NCBI GenBank assembly: GCA_035772405.1
Contig: JAYKKM010000199.1
Coordinates: 62,001 to 126,000, forward strand
From: Chrysogorgia sp. JL179-B06
Lineage: Eukaryota; Cnidaria; Anthozoa; Scleralcyonacea; Chrysogorgiidae
Length of the DNA: 64,000 nucleotides
Reading direction: 5' to 3'
A model generated the notes under the pieces. The model worked only from the letters and a program-made list of their open reading frames with translations. It did not search any database and was not told the origin of the DNA. The position numbers were made by a program, and so were the translations under genes. This document shows positions 23,582-36,000 of the stretch, piece by piece. Each line of letters starts with the position of its first letter. The stretch's first letter is position 1.

Positions 23582-26500
23582 ATGGCGGATAAACGTAAAG
23601 GTGAGTATTGTGTCATGGTGAGAAGAAAGATACATTACCTTTGTTTTTGAGGATATAGAGTGCGTCGGTCCTTAATTTCTAACTCTCTTTTATTTATTAT
23701 ACCTTTTCTATGTTTCACTGGTTTGGTATTTCACCCATGCTTCCGACGAAATAATCACTAAAAGATCTCGTCACTTCCTGCAGTTCACATAAAAGAAAAT
23801 ATCATTATGACAGAACTGAACATTCGTCCAGTTCAGATAACAGCAAAGATAGATCACGTTCAAAGATAAGAGGTTAGATTATGTAAATATATATAAATTA
23901 CCTGCTAATGATCTAATTGATGTGATTCTTGCAGCTAAAGAGAGGAATCCAGTGCGGACTGTGATTGGTCAAGATTGCCATCAATCACAACTAGGGTGTC
24001 GATTTTGCAAACACTATCTGATAAGAATTTCGATCTCGCTTTTTCCAATCAGATGCGATGACAAACTTGATCAATCACAGTCCGGACTGGAATTTCCTCT
24101 CTCGCCACAAGTGGGCCTTGCCGTCACCATTTTCCCTTTCATAAACAGTCTTTACTTTCCATTGTAGGGGAGTGGATGGGTGGGGAATTGGGATGTGGAA
24201 ATTCTGGGGGGTAATTGCCTCACCACCTCGAGAGGCGATTTTGGTATCCGCATCTTCATGTTACACCTGTGTAAGGTCATTGACGTCATTTGCCACTCAG
24301 ACATCTTGTATCAAACTATCAATCAACCAGTCAATCAAATCAAATGATTGAATCAAATAAATCAAAGTACCTTCTAAAATGTAGTTTTAAATATTTAGAA
24401 AAAGATTATAAGAACAAGAAGCATAAAAGAAAGCATCAATCATCTAGCTCATCAAGCTCTGACAGTAAACAAAAGTCAAAAGGTTTGCAAATGTTCATTT
24501 AGTTTGTTGCAAAAAATTGAAAGAGATATGCCAAATGGCAACTTCAACGAATAATCAATGAGTGTTTATAAACATTTGCCACCCAACTTGTGATTACACC
24601 CTGTATATACGGTATGTGCGAGAGAATCTCATTTTTCCTTCTTTTTAGATCACAATCTTATTGTAATCGATCTTTTCCCCTCTGATTGCCAATTTCCCCT
24701 TGGCATGAAGCTGTCGCCAAGTTTCCTTGGTGTCTCTAACCCCCTCGACCCTATATATTGTAAATAAATTATGCCTTTAACTTGCATTAGTAATATAGTA
24801 GTAATGGTTCAAAGGATTAATAATCACATTTCTTTGTATGTGTCAGTAAAAAAGAAGAAAGGAAGAAAGAGCGATTCTTCATCAAGTTCATCGAGTGAAA
24901 GCAGTGAAAGTTCATCGAGCAAAAGCAGTAAAAGTTCATTAGGTTACTATTCCAGATCTTAGAGTGTTTTGATATCCCATATTACTAAAAAATTATATCT
25001 AAGACCTTTTTATCTTTTGCTTATAAAGATGAACATAAAAAAAGAAGAAATGTAAGTATGGACTGAAATTATAGGCAGAAGAAATGGCATTTTATAAACA
25101 AGTGATTTCCAGAGCTCACTAATGCATGTATCTAGGTTAACTAAAAGTGCATGATGGGGTGTATTTTTAATACTGTAGTTTCACTTTCAGAAGTATGGAA
25201 GTAGCACCCCCTTAATGTCTGCCATCTTTCTTTTTATTTTGTCTGTCATCTTTTGTTTCTTCTGGCTTTTTTCTGAGTAAACTATCTTTTTTACCCCCTA
25301 TTCTGCCATGCTTATCTGACAGAGTTTCTTTGAATTTTTGTCAGAAAACAAAGAAGAAAGAAAAGTCCAATGGACCTGTGCAATTATCAAAAGTCAGGCA
25401 ATGGACCCTGTCAGAGACTGGCATTGTTTTATTTCATATTTTAACTGTCACTGTATTATTTTTTGGATATATGAAAAAGAGAAATAAGGGAACTTCAATA
25501 ATGTTGAAAAATACATAAAAGTACTTACGTATTTTCATGGACGACGTTTTGGACAATGTGTCCAGGATTCTTCAGGTCAGACGTGAAGTACTCTAAATAT
25601 TTTTCAACATATTGAAGTTCTTGGCTATAGATTTTCCGGGCGAAAGCCTATAAATCGGAGTATAAAGATAAGAGCCCAGCTCAATATACTATCTATATTT
25701 AGATAGTTTTCACACCTGTAATTATTGCTCTGAAAATGTTGTAAGTTTGCAATGAAACGTTAGTAAAAATGTTTTAAAACTTTACTTGTTTCATATTATT
25801 ATAGCAAACATTTACATAATATTGAGCTGGGCTCTTATCTTTATACTCATATTGAAGTTCTCTTATTTCTCTTTATCATATTATATCCAGACTTTCTTTT
25901 ATATTATAGAGCTTTCTTTTCATATTGTGATCTATGTATTGTTGTGTTCAAGAGAGTCATAAAAGAAAGGAAACATAATAATGAAAGTGAAGGATTAGAA
26001 ATATTTAAAGGAATTGAAAGGAAACAAAGATGAAAGGAGAGGAAACAAGAATAAAAGAAAAACAAAGGAAAGGGACAGATGAACAGCCAGTCAGCCATTT
26101 ACCTGTAACAATCTGACAAGTTTCTTTCTTGAAAAATTTAGTTTATGGTAGACAGAACAATCACTGATACCAGCAGAAGTGCAATATCTGGCAAGAAAAT
26201 AAAGTTGAAAGTAAAAAAGACAAAGAAGGATAAAGAGGTAAATGTAATGAAACATGGATGTCCCATGTCTTTTGTTAAACCACTCATGCAGAATTAAATT
26301 TCAGTTTCACAGGCTTTCTATCAATTCTAATTTTCCTAGTATTTCCTACATTTTTTGTACTTTCCTACTTTTTATTAAGAATGCCTTGATTTTCATACTT
26401 TTTTGTTAATGAACCACTGAATTTTATTTGATTAATTAGTATCAGTTATATTGATTGAAGCTGGAGTAGCCATATAGGGGGAGTAAGCCACATTTGTACA

Positions 26501-26841
26501 TTTCATTTATGAAAAAAATTACTTATTTCTACATTTTCCTACTTTCTTTTCCTACTTAGTTTAATTTTATCCTAGTTTTTGACAACCTGCCAGAAAAGCC
26601 TGGTTTTAAGACATTATAATTGTCATTGGATGCCATCATATTCTTCACCATCATTCATTGTCACCAAATAAGGGTGCCATATTATATTCCCATTAAATGT
26701 GGGTGTGTAGAAAAGTCAAAAACAGTGTATTTAACAAAATATTAATTTTTCATCATAACTATTATTTCCCCACTTTCTAATTCCTTTCAGCGGGAAAAAA
26801 ATAGAAAGCAACTCCTGAGCTTTTTAAACCAGACACTTTAA
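23582..26841 (+). CDS. Lys/Ser-rich 138-residue protein, 7 exons, unnamed
   Basis: Assembled from splice sites and phase. Exons: 23582-23600, 24399-24482, 24847-24942, 25029-25051, 25345-25392, 26142-26237 and 26791-26841; intron phases 1,1,1,0,0,0. The start ATGGCGGATAAACG sits before a GTGAGT donor, and the stop TAA ends exon 7. The protein opens MADKRKEKDYKNKKHKRKH. Two runs of seven serines follow (about residues 21-27 and 45-51), then a basic stretch, GPVQLSKFM at about 84-92, and a C-terminal basic part (SGKKIKLKVKKTKKDK) ending LLSFLNQTL. The composition suggests a nuclear or RNA-processing protein, and the C-terminal half looks like the conserved part; I cannot name the family. Exon 4 is only 23 nt. 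Donor 3 (GTTACT) and donor 5 (GTCAGG) are weak. Frame continuity over six junctions is the main support. Confidence 0.78.
23939..24102. mobile_element. MITE in intron 1 of the Lys/Ser-rich gene
   Basis: Left AGAGAGGAATCCAGTGCGGA...TGTGATTGGTCAAG and right CTTGATCAATCACAGTCCGG...TTCCTCTCT are inverted repeats of about 36 bp. The ORF at 23922 crosses it and is not a gene. Confidence 0.78.
25464..25890. mobile_element. Foldback repeat, possibly PLE-derived, in intron 5
   Basis: Ends GGATATATGAAAAAGAGAAA (left) and TTTCTCTTTATCATATTATATCC (right, split by substitutions) are inverted. Next to the left end is a segment whose reverse strand reads CTGAAGAATCCTGGACACAT then TGTCCAAAACGTCGTCC. This resembles a decayed relative of the PLE terminal hairpin at 54975. 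Same family as 47510-47735. Confidence 0.55.
25659..25847. mobile_element. MITE nested inside the 25464 element
   Basis: Near-perfect 29-bp inverted ends: AGTATAAAGATAAGAGCCCA...CTCAATAT and ATATTGAG...TGGGCTCTTATCTTTATACT. It is 189 bp long and AT-rich inside. Confidence 0.82.
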
Positions 26842-27605
26842 CTGACGAGTCTAGCAAAGATGAAGGATTTAAAGAAGCCCAAAGAAACTTCACAAATCAT
26901 TTAATGAAATAGACTTCTTCTGTCCAACCAACTCCAACTGTTTGAGAGACTTCAGTCTTGGTTGAAGCTTCATATAAGTTCCCAAAATGGCCGAATGCAC
27001 TGACTATCAGTACCAATTTACAAAATTAAAATGTTACTGTATTTCTAAAATAAAGCATTATTGTTATAAGCCACAGATTAGGAATTGGGTTATTTTTTTA
27101 GCATTTGGGATATTTATATCAAACTTCAGCCAACTTCTTTGTGTAATTGTACATATTGATATGAAAAATACAAAAAATAAACCTCCGATTCTGTACATTT
27201 TCTGGTACTTTTAGTTTTTACTTGATCTAGTCAAAGTCATAAGTTGCAGTAGTTAAATTATTAGGCCTGGTTGTCAATTGAATGGTGAATGCACCTTGGT
27301 GATTTTCAAAATAATTGTATGTATGGTTGTAACTTCCATTTGTTTTATTTTGTTTATAAAGAAACAGTTTAACTTTAAAACAGTAAGCATTTCACACGTA
27401 ATATGGACATACTGATATACAGCAAAAGCAACAAATTTACAAAAGGGCATTTTTATTTCAGTAAAAGGGCACATTTTCCAATTTTGAAAAGTAGGGGGGC
27501 ATCTGCCCCCAGTGTCCCCCGGGTCCGCTGCTTAGTTCGGATTTTATAGACGAGTAAAATGATATTTGAAAACAGAACTGGCTAGTTTAGTTTATTTAGA
27601 TTTAT

Positions 27606-27863
27606 CACTCCGTAGGTGAACGGAATACCCAACAGGCTATAAGAAGCCCAATTATAGGGGTTGTGAGGGCCTACGATTTAAGGTCGTTATCCGAGAAGAC
27701 CCGAAAGTCTCACCATTTGATATTATTGCAAAGGCAGCACTTTCTCAATTATTTTTAAGTCCCTGAGTTGAGGTCCGACCCAGGATTTGAGAACCTGTGT
27801 CTCCCAGCACGTGGTCTAGTCACTCTAGTGGTTTATACCACACATGTCTATGACAACAGCTGG
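27606..27863 (-). mobile_element. tRNA-derived SINE, family 1, copy a
   Basis: On the minus strand it has a degraded tRNA-like head (box A-like around GTCTAGTGACTAGACC, box B-like GGTTCTCAAATCCTGG) followed by a body with GAGACTTTCGGGTCTTCTCG and GATAACGACCTTAAATCG. It ends near GGGTATTCCGTTCACC. Copies at 34681 and 44789 share the body. Confidence 0.7.
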
Positions 27864-27889
27864 TTATATTACCATTTAACCCACTTAAG

Positions 27890-28090
27890 TTAAGAATGTT
27901 TGATATGTAAACGATACTCACTTTGACGTCACACTGCGTAATGACTTATTGGAAAATCATGCATATCTTTAGGATTATGTAACGAAATATGTGTGTGTTT
28001 ATCCCATGATACTAAAGACACTAAACATACGAAGTTACGTTTCAAGTGATTTGATAATCCCAAAGATATACAGGCTTTTAATTTTTAGTA
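27890..28090. repeat. Fragment of foldback family F3
   Basis: Shares CACTTTGACGTCACACTGCG, TATCTTTAGGATTATGTAACG and ATCCCAAAGATATACAGGCT with the element at 46207-46585. Confidence 0.7.
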
Positions 28091-28097
28091 AGTCCAT

Positions 28098-28142
28098 ATG
28101 CTCATAGACATGTGTGATAACCACTAGACCACAACAGCTGGT
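28098..28142 (-). mobile_element. SINE family 1, head fragment
   Basis: Reverse strand CCAGCTGTTGTGGTCTAGTGG then TTATCACACATGTCTATGAGC: only the 5' head including box A. Confidence 0.6.
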
Positions 28143-28297
28143 TAGCTCGTCTGTAGGAAGGGCATAAAGTTAATTCAAATGATATTTTTGAGTCGACGAA
28201 AGGTCAATTAAAGAGAAAGAGTAGTTAACGGGAATCTCCTTCGTGTACCGGACACACAATGGATACAGACTGGATTCAGAAGCTTTACAAGAACAAA

Positions 28298-28352
28298 AAC
28301 CCTTAACCATAACCCAAATAAAAACTCTAACCCTAATCCTAACCCTAAAACT
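28298..28352. repeat. Short interstitial telomere-like repeat
   Basis: Degenerate CCCTAA units (CTAACCCTAATCCTAACCCTA). Animal telomeres are TTAGGG, and this is a short internal tract. Confidence 0.55.
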
Positions 28353-28369
28353 GCATGACTTGGGTTGAG

Positions 28370-30010
28370 ATATATAATTTTATAATAATTTTAATAATAA
28401 ATTTAATAATAATTAATAATAATTTTACATTTCGGTTGCTCATATATCGAGAAAGGGCCGTACTTTCTGACAAAAATTACTTAATATTATTAACGGCTAA
28501 ATGTTCATCTTCATACACATTTGCCCCTGCTAAAAGTTGGTTTAAATTACATGCGTAATAACACGGCGATCGTTGCGGTGAAATACGAAGAATGTTTTTT
28601 GGATATTTTTTGGAACGAATTTTTTCAAAGCAAGTCGGTTTAAAAGGTGAATAACAGCCCGTACTGCGCATTCGTGGAATTTGTTTATACAATCGAACCT
28701 CTATGAGCGACCAACCACCTCTCTATTAATATTTAGTTTAAAAGTAGGGTTAGTATTCCTTTATTTCAGGGTTAGGGATTGGTTTGTATTTCGATTGTTC
28801 ATAGATCGAGAAAGCGCCGAAAGTCACTGAAGATTATAAAGATATAGTCTAAACACAGGAGCAAAAAATCCGTTACGTTAAAATCGGATTACATGAACCA
28901 ATTTTTCACGCGGGCTATCACCCCAGAGACCGCTTTAAGACGTTGAAATAAAGTTATCATGCAGGATCGTCGGTCAGCAGTGGTTTCTTTACGGTGGTAT
29001 AGACGTTTATTATATAATTGCAGAAGGCTGTTTTTCTCGAAAACAAAGATAATCGACATACGTACTATCTCAAGATTCCAGACAGAGTTTCTGTGAACGC
29101 ATGCACATGCACACACACATGTATGTGTGATAATTGATTAATAATGCGATTATCCAGACTCAAAATAGCATAAGTAGGTACTGTTATTTAATAGCTCTCG
29201 TGTACCTCGCGGTGCGTCGTTAATACGCCTCGAGAAACACTACGACTACGAGGCAATACAAACAAGGGGAAATAATTGATATTCCCAACTCAAAGCGCGG
29301 AAGAACCTCTGGCACGCAACGGTGCGCATAGTCAAACTCGAGACTTGACGTACTGAGCAATAGACAATTGTCATCGCTCACGGCTTGAAGCACACATGGA
29401 GCGACGCTTGCACCTCCCCTTTTGATTTCGCGTGACCGTGTGTTGACTGAAGCCGGGCGAACATTACCTGCGAACACTCCTTTGTTTCCCGATGCTTCTA
29501 AAACGGGAATTCGAAACGCATCTTTAGATCATACTTGTAACTTCAGTTCTAAATAAACGCATCTCTAAATATTCCCGAACAGATGAGGAGTATCAAAGAC
29601 GCTCGGCGTTCTGGTGTCGTGCTGAGGCAAATAACCATCGTTTACTTGTTAACAGGTACAAGATTGGGCGTACGCAATTGCCACTCGCTGCGTCCGCACG
29701 AATTATTACAATAATTAACTATAAACACATTTGGCATGGCGGTGTAGCTGTACTGTCAGTGGATTACCTAGATTCTGTTCGCGACGCAGGCGAATCTGTT
29801 GGATGGACGAGTACGAGTTTGATTTAGAATGACACTACTTCGTATCCCTACAGCAAACGCAAGATAAAGTTACAAACGCAGAAATCGTCCGTGTCTTTTT
29901 CGTGATAACAGACTTGACGCTCGCGCGCCGGCTTTGAAGCATAAGACTGGAAGAATATTAGGGATAGTCTGAATGCGTTCACGGGCAGACACGAAAGGAG
30001 CTGGACGTTT
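28370..30010. other. Intergenic, no gene identified
   Basis: AT-rich tract at 28375-28435 (TTTTAATAATAATTT-type), then unremarkable sequence up to the CUB-domain gene. It must contain that gene's promoter, but I see no convincing motif. Small ORFs on both strands lack splice or domain support. Confidence 0.4.
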
Positions 30011-30064
30011 TTGAAAGTGCGTTGTGTAGGGGAGGTCAGTAGAAGGTGTCTAACGATTTCGAAT

Positions 30065-33000
30065 ATGATTGACGTGGTAAGGTGGTGTGCTGCCGTGTTG
30101 TTCATGTCACAGATATTGGTGGATGGCAGCTTCGGCTACCCTCTATGGCTGCTCGATGGTAAGTCATTCCTACTCAATTTACACACACAGCAACATGTTA
30201 ACTATGCTCGCGTTGACCAAAGAAGTTGGTATTAAAAACAAACAGATATGATTATATCAGCGTTTGTCCAACATGCCAACGATATTTCTGCGGTCTGGAG
30301 TTAGTGTTTTGTTTACACAGTACAATCTGGAATGTTAGCGCAAAACATGCAACTCCGTTAAGCACTAAGGAATGTTTTTTGCGTAGTATAACATGGCGCA
30401 ACTGTCCTGCAAAAGGTGGTGCAGTGGAATAATTTTAAGGTTTTGGTTTAAGAAAATACAAGCCAAAAAAACGCGTACAAAACCACTACATAGCAATATT
30501 AAACACAAGTAATATTTGGCATTTCACTCGATCAAACTACATGTTCTAAGGATTTATGGTGAAGGAAAATTTCGAGTGTTGGAATATATACATTTTAAGA
30601 CCAAACCGGGTCGACCAGTTGCGAAAAATGCAACTTCAAGGCCTTCCGGTTGGAATTGAATCCACGACCCTGCGATGATGGCATCCCATTACGTACTGGC
30701 TCGAGGTTACAGGATTAGAGGATTAGAGCTCAACGGATCTTCCATGTATCGTTTACAAAACGAAAAATTCGACATTCCATATTGTTTTTCCTCCAAAAGT
30801 ATGTTTTGAATAATGAAGAATCTAATTTTTTATTTCTCGTTTTGCGCTTGATGTAAGTAAGCATTTGAAATTTTAGCTTGATGACGTCACTATAGTTGTT
30901 CAAATTAAAACATCGATATTTCGCAAAGTATGACTAAGTCAATAACAAAACGTCACAGCTTGTCATCTTTATATAGTTACCATGGAAACACAATTAGTTC
31001 CAGAGCCCTTGTTTTCTAATCTCACAAAATATGATTCATGATCCCTGAACACCTGTTACAGACTTGATTACAAGTAATATTTGGCATTTCACTCGATCAA
31101 ACTAGCCAGGTTGTGCGTTTGATGCATTAGAGAGATTAAGTTTGACTTCCAATACGACTACCAGTACCGATATTCGATTTGCCCTTCTCCTTCCAATTAT
31201 TAATTGACAATTAGTTATCAATAGAATAGGGTTGTGTATGGTTACTATTTCTAGATCTACAATTCCGACAAACAATTGGCGAAAATACTCTCAAAGGATT
31301 CCAAATTACCATTGTTGGGAATGCAAAAATCAGAGGCAAACTCAGACAAACGGGCACATCTAGTCAAACTGGCTTCCGAAATTCGGTCGACTTCAGACCG
31401 ATACAAACATCCAATTGCACCGCGAAGGCCCTGGGGACGATATTTCATTTTTTCATTTCATAACCACGACCACTTACGACATTACATTTAGATCTCAACA
31501 ACCTTATGCCAGATGGAGCAAGATCCAAGCGTTCTCCGAAAGAGCAGCTTATCTGTCAGCCCAAGACACACATGACCCAATCAAGAGGAGTCATCACGAG
31601 TCCACATTACAAAACACCACCGGATGTTGACGGCGTGTCGTGTTCGTGGTCGATACACGCGAGGAGTGGGCGAAAAGTTCATTTGCAATTCCTAGACTTT
31701 AACATCGTGGACACGTGTGCTGGAATATGCAAGTGCAACTACGTCACAATCATGGAACCTTCGAGAAACGCGAAACCGGTTTCCTGGAAATACTGCAACG
31801 AAAGAAAACCTCCACGGATTTTAATATCCACGGGGAAAAGACTCAAAATTCACCTCCGTTTAAAAGCCGGTAGTAGGTATCAAGACAACAGATTCAACAT
31901 CAGTTATACCACCACCAGTAATTTTCACGAACCTAAGATTAGCAAAACGGCCGTGATGAAGAAGACTATTTATTCTAATGCGCGCATCAATGAGAACGAG
32001 CAAAGTCATGGGGAGAGAGAAATGCTACTACCGACTGCTGAACACGTTGCGCCCACGGTTAGAAACCGCGATCCTACGGATGATCACAAGGAGACTGGCC
32101 CGAGTAAATTGACGGTGTTGTTGGCAGTAGCCGTACCAGTGGTCATGATATTTATTCTGGTTGTGCTCATCATAGCGTATTATAATCATGTCACTGAGAA
32201 CAAGCAGACACAACGAAGGTAATTTGAGAAAGACCAACAAGTAATATAAAATAGCTTTTGGGATCAAAGTGTCTGTCTCACGTTTGGGGTTTTACATATT
32301 CGTAATATTTGGGTCTTCCTGAGCAAAATCATAGTATATATTGTCAGTCGAAAATTTCATCTTCACGGACTTTTTTGCTGTTAAAGTTATCGGATGTGAT
32401 GTCACAAGAGGCATTCCAAACCAGTTTTCTTTTGTTACTTGCCACAAAAATGCCTCTTGTGACATCACATCCGGTATCTTTGACAGCAAAAAAGTCCATG
32501 AAGATGAAATTTTCGGCTGACAATATATATCATGATTTTGCTCAGGAAGACCCAAATATTACGGATATGTAACTACCCATCGGTAGTGTAGCACCGTGCC
32601 CATGTATGCAGTCAATGCATCAGATAGTCAATGCATCAGATAAACAATGGGCTATATCAGTAATGGGTATACAGTTTTACCACAAGAAATGTTTGTTCAC
32701 TTTTTAATGGTTAATGTATCTGCACCAGTCCATCAAGTCATGTGTAAAGTAATGAGTTTCCTGCATCTGAAATCATTATAGCAATCACTTCCAAACGAAT
32801 GTGAATACCAATATTAATTGCTTCCAGTTTTACTATTGTATATCTGTGCCACGATGGTAATACGCCAAACGTAGACGCATGTACGCATTGCGTACCTATT
32901 TTTAACTTATGCATAGACTTATGTTCGTGTTGTCTTCAAAATATTTCGAAAAATGCGGTATACGTCACTCGCCGTCATCACTCACTTGCCAATTAAATAG

Positions 33001-36000
33001 CGAGTCGGGTAGCCAATGTGATTGTAGATTCTACTATTATTTCTATTACTCTTACTATTATTTCTATTTATTATTGGATATAGTTATACACAAAAGAACA
33101 ACTTTTTTCCATTTTAGGGAAGACATACCCAACAGCCGCTCGGCGCTCAGTGATATGTTATTAAATAGCGGTATTACCCTGGCTCCAATGTTTAACTTGA
33201 AGAAAGCAAAAAGAGAGTCGTCAGATAGGAGGGAAAAGTAAGCGTAACTTAAGTCACTTGTACAATAAACAGCCACTCGTGGACACACTTGGGACCATAT
33301 CTAGGTGCCCGTGTTTGAGAGGTGTCCGTCATAGAAGATTTTGTTGAAGGAAAATGAGGAGGAAACAGCCCGTAGCTATAGGTGTCCATGTTTGAGAGGG
33401 TTTTGTTGTAACAATCTTTTGTCAAACGTTTTGTTGGACAATCGTAGCTATAGGTGTCCGTGTTTGAGAGGGTTTTGCTGAAATAATATAAGGAGGAAAC
33501 GGCTTGGACAACAATGGCTAGGTTTCTGTTTTAGTGGTGTCCGTTTTAGAGAGGGTTTTATTGAAGTAAAATCAGGAAACTAGCTAGGTTTTCGCCTTAA
33601 AGGTGTCCGTCTGAGAGACTTCAAAAATCAAAAATAAAAATTATAAAAAAGGACCACATATATGGCATGTTGCGCGGCCTTGTTACGTTGGCGCAGTAAT
33701 TATCGAGAACGATTACAGTGAACATAGATGATCTTGTTTTATAGAGCAAACCTACTATACGATGATATGCTTCAATCATGGAAAGCAACACATGCCAACA
33801 GAAAGGAACGACTCAGAGCAAAACAGGAAAGGTATCCGAAGATATAGTAAATAAAACACCATAGTGTCGACTTGTATGGTTAAAATCCTGACAACACAAC
33901 AACTTTCCAAAACGCCTTATCCCTAGTTACAAATCTTAGGGTGAGGATAAGAGCTTAAAGAACGTCTCCGGCATCGTGCATTGAGCCGGCCATTTTTCTC
34001 GTGTTGATCTAGCGGAGTCTGGCCGCACTCAAGTCCTCGTGTACAGTTTTCCCTATGCGGACCATAGAGAGCAATGATAGTTTTCAAATTATAGAATCTT
34101 TAATTTAGTTCTTGATTCCCTTCAAACTATTTAATAGTGGGATGTTACAACTTATTATATTTATCATTCATTTAAAGGGATATGGCAATATAAATTATCT
34201 TTGTCTCATTTGAAAGAACTCGTAAAATGGTATAAGAAGACCTTTTACAATTTTTCTGTATCTTTCTTGGTTTTTGAAATATTTCAGATCATCTTGTTGT
34301 AATATTTGACATAATTAACTAGGAAATTGGTGACGTCACAAGCAGGATAAACCTGATGAAACCACTCCATAGGTGACAGAATTACCGCGGAACGCTTTTT
34401 AAAATGTTGTGGACAAATTGAAAATGGAAATAGTGCAACATAATCGAGTTTCTGTCTCATAATGTCGTAAGGTTGGCAAGATAAAAATTTCACTTTACCT
34501 TACTTATGACGTCACATGCATATCGAAAATAATTCCAAGATGGCGGACAGCACGCTGACTTTCGTCAAATTATTTCGAAAACCAAAAAAGATAAGGGAAA
34601 ATTGTAAAAGGTCTTGTTATACCATTTCACGAGTTCTTTCAAATGAGACAAAGTTAATTTATATTGCCATATCACTTTAAGTGAACGGAATACCCCAACA
34701 GTAGAAGCCCAATTGATAGGGGGTTCCGTGGGCCTACGATTTAAGGTCGTTATCCGAGAAGACCCGAAAGTCTTACCATTTGCTGGTGTTATTGCAAAGG
34801 CAGCAATTTTTAAGACCCTGAGTGGTGGTCTGACCCAGGATTTGAAACCTGCATCTCCCAGCTCATAGACATGTGTGGTAACCACTAGACCACAACAGCT
34901 GGTGCTATTTCGTGTACTATTTCTAGATGTGTAAACATCATATGACCAATATTAGGCAAAATGTATCGTGGAATACTCATTTCTCTTACAGTGTCGAGGT
35001 GTGGGAATCCTATCAGTTATCACGTAAGCAACGTAGAAACACCCGAGAAGCTGATAAAAGCGACAGCCAAGCATTCGCAATGTTGCTTAGTAGTGCCATC
35101 AACGTTTCCACTACGTCTGCTGTACAGCATGAGGAACCAACTGAGAAGATAGAAGAGGAAGACGAAGTGAAGACAAGATCGAGACCAAGCAGGTGAATCA
35201 GCTGGAACGTAGCCAGCTCGTTCCATTGTAATGCAACTTTACACCCACTCGTTAATAATTCACCAAGGAAAAAACAAAAGAAATTAATGTTTAATAAGTA
35301 TACAGTTGTAAATAGGAAAGAGCATTATTACTACGGAGTTCGCATCCGCGCCATTTTAGCTTCGAGTTTCGGCAGAGGTGTTGCGAATCTACTTTGATTG
35401 GGAGGGGAGTGGCCAGATATTATTTTAAAAAATGCCCACATCTTAATTTGCGCGTTTCAGCAAAAAAACATGAAATCTCACAACGTATACTCACTTTGGC
35501 ATTAACACGCATAAATAAATAGTTTAATCGAGTGAAATGCCAAATATTACTTGTAATTACTTCTTCTCCCGGCATTACCACATTATATATATACAGAACT
35601 CATGACTATGCTCTCGGCAACGGCCTCCGTAGCTCAGTGGTCAGAGCACTGCACTAGCATCGCAGAGTCGCGGGTTCAATTCCAGCTATTGGAATTGGGT
35701 TACCACTACGGGAAAATCGCAATTGTAAAAATTACGAGATATTCTTATTATATGGCTTGGCTCGCGGCAGCTTTTCTGTAATTTTATTGACAAAAACAAT
35801 TGAAAATGTTTGAGGAAATGTGAGAAATGTAAAAGAGCCATATAATAAAAACCTTATTAACCTCGTAAATTATCCTGCCCTAGTGGTCTTTTCGCACAGA
35901 CCTCCCTCATCCGTCGCTCGGTCTGTACTGAAAGACCGCGGGAAGGATAATTTTGTCTTAACGATCTTTCCTGTCCGGCAGAAAAACATCCAAAATTGAA

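Noticed and set aside
28298..28352. Chromosome end
   Set aside because: The CCCTAA tract is short, degenerate and internal.
32292..32572. Mirror-image 87-codon ORFs on both strands (MGLPEQNH...)
   Set aside because: A consequence of the near-perfect palindrome.
35622..35695. tRNA-Ala gene
   Set aside because: Anticodon and T stems are mispaired and the 3' acceptor strand is absent; better read as a SINE head or pseudogene.
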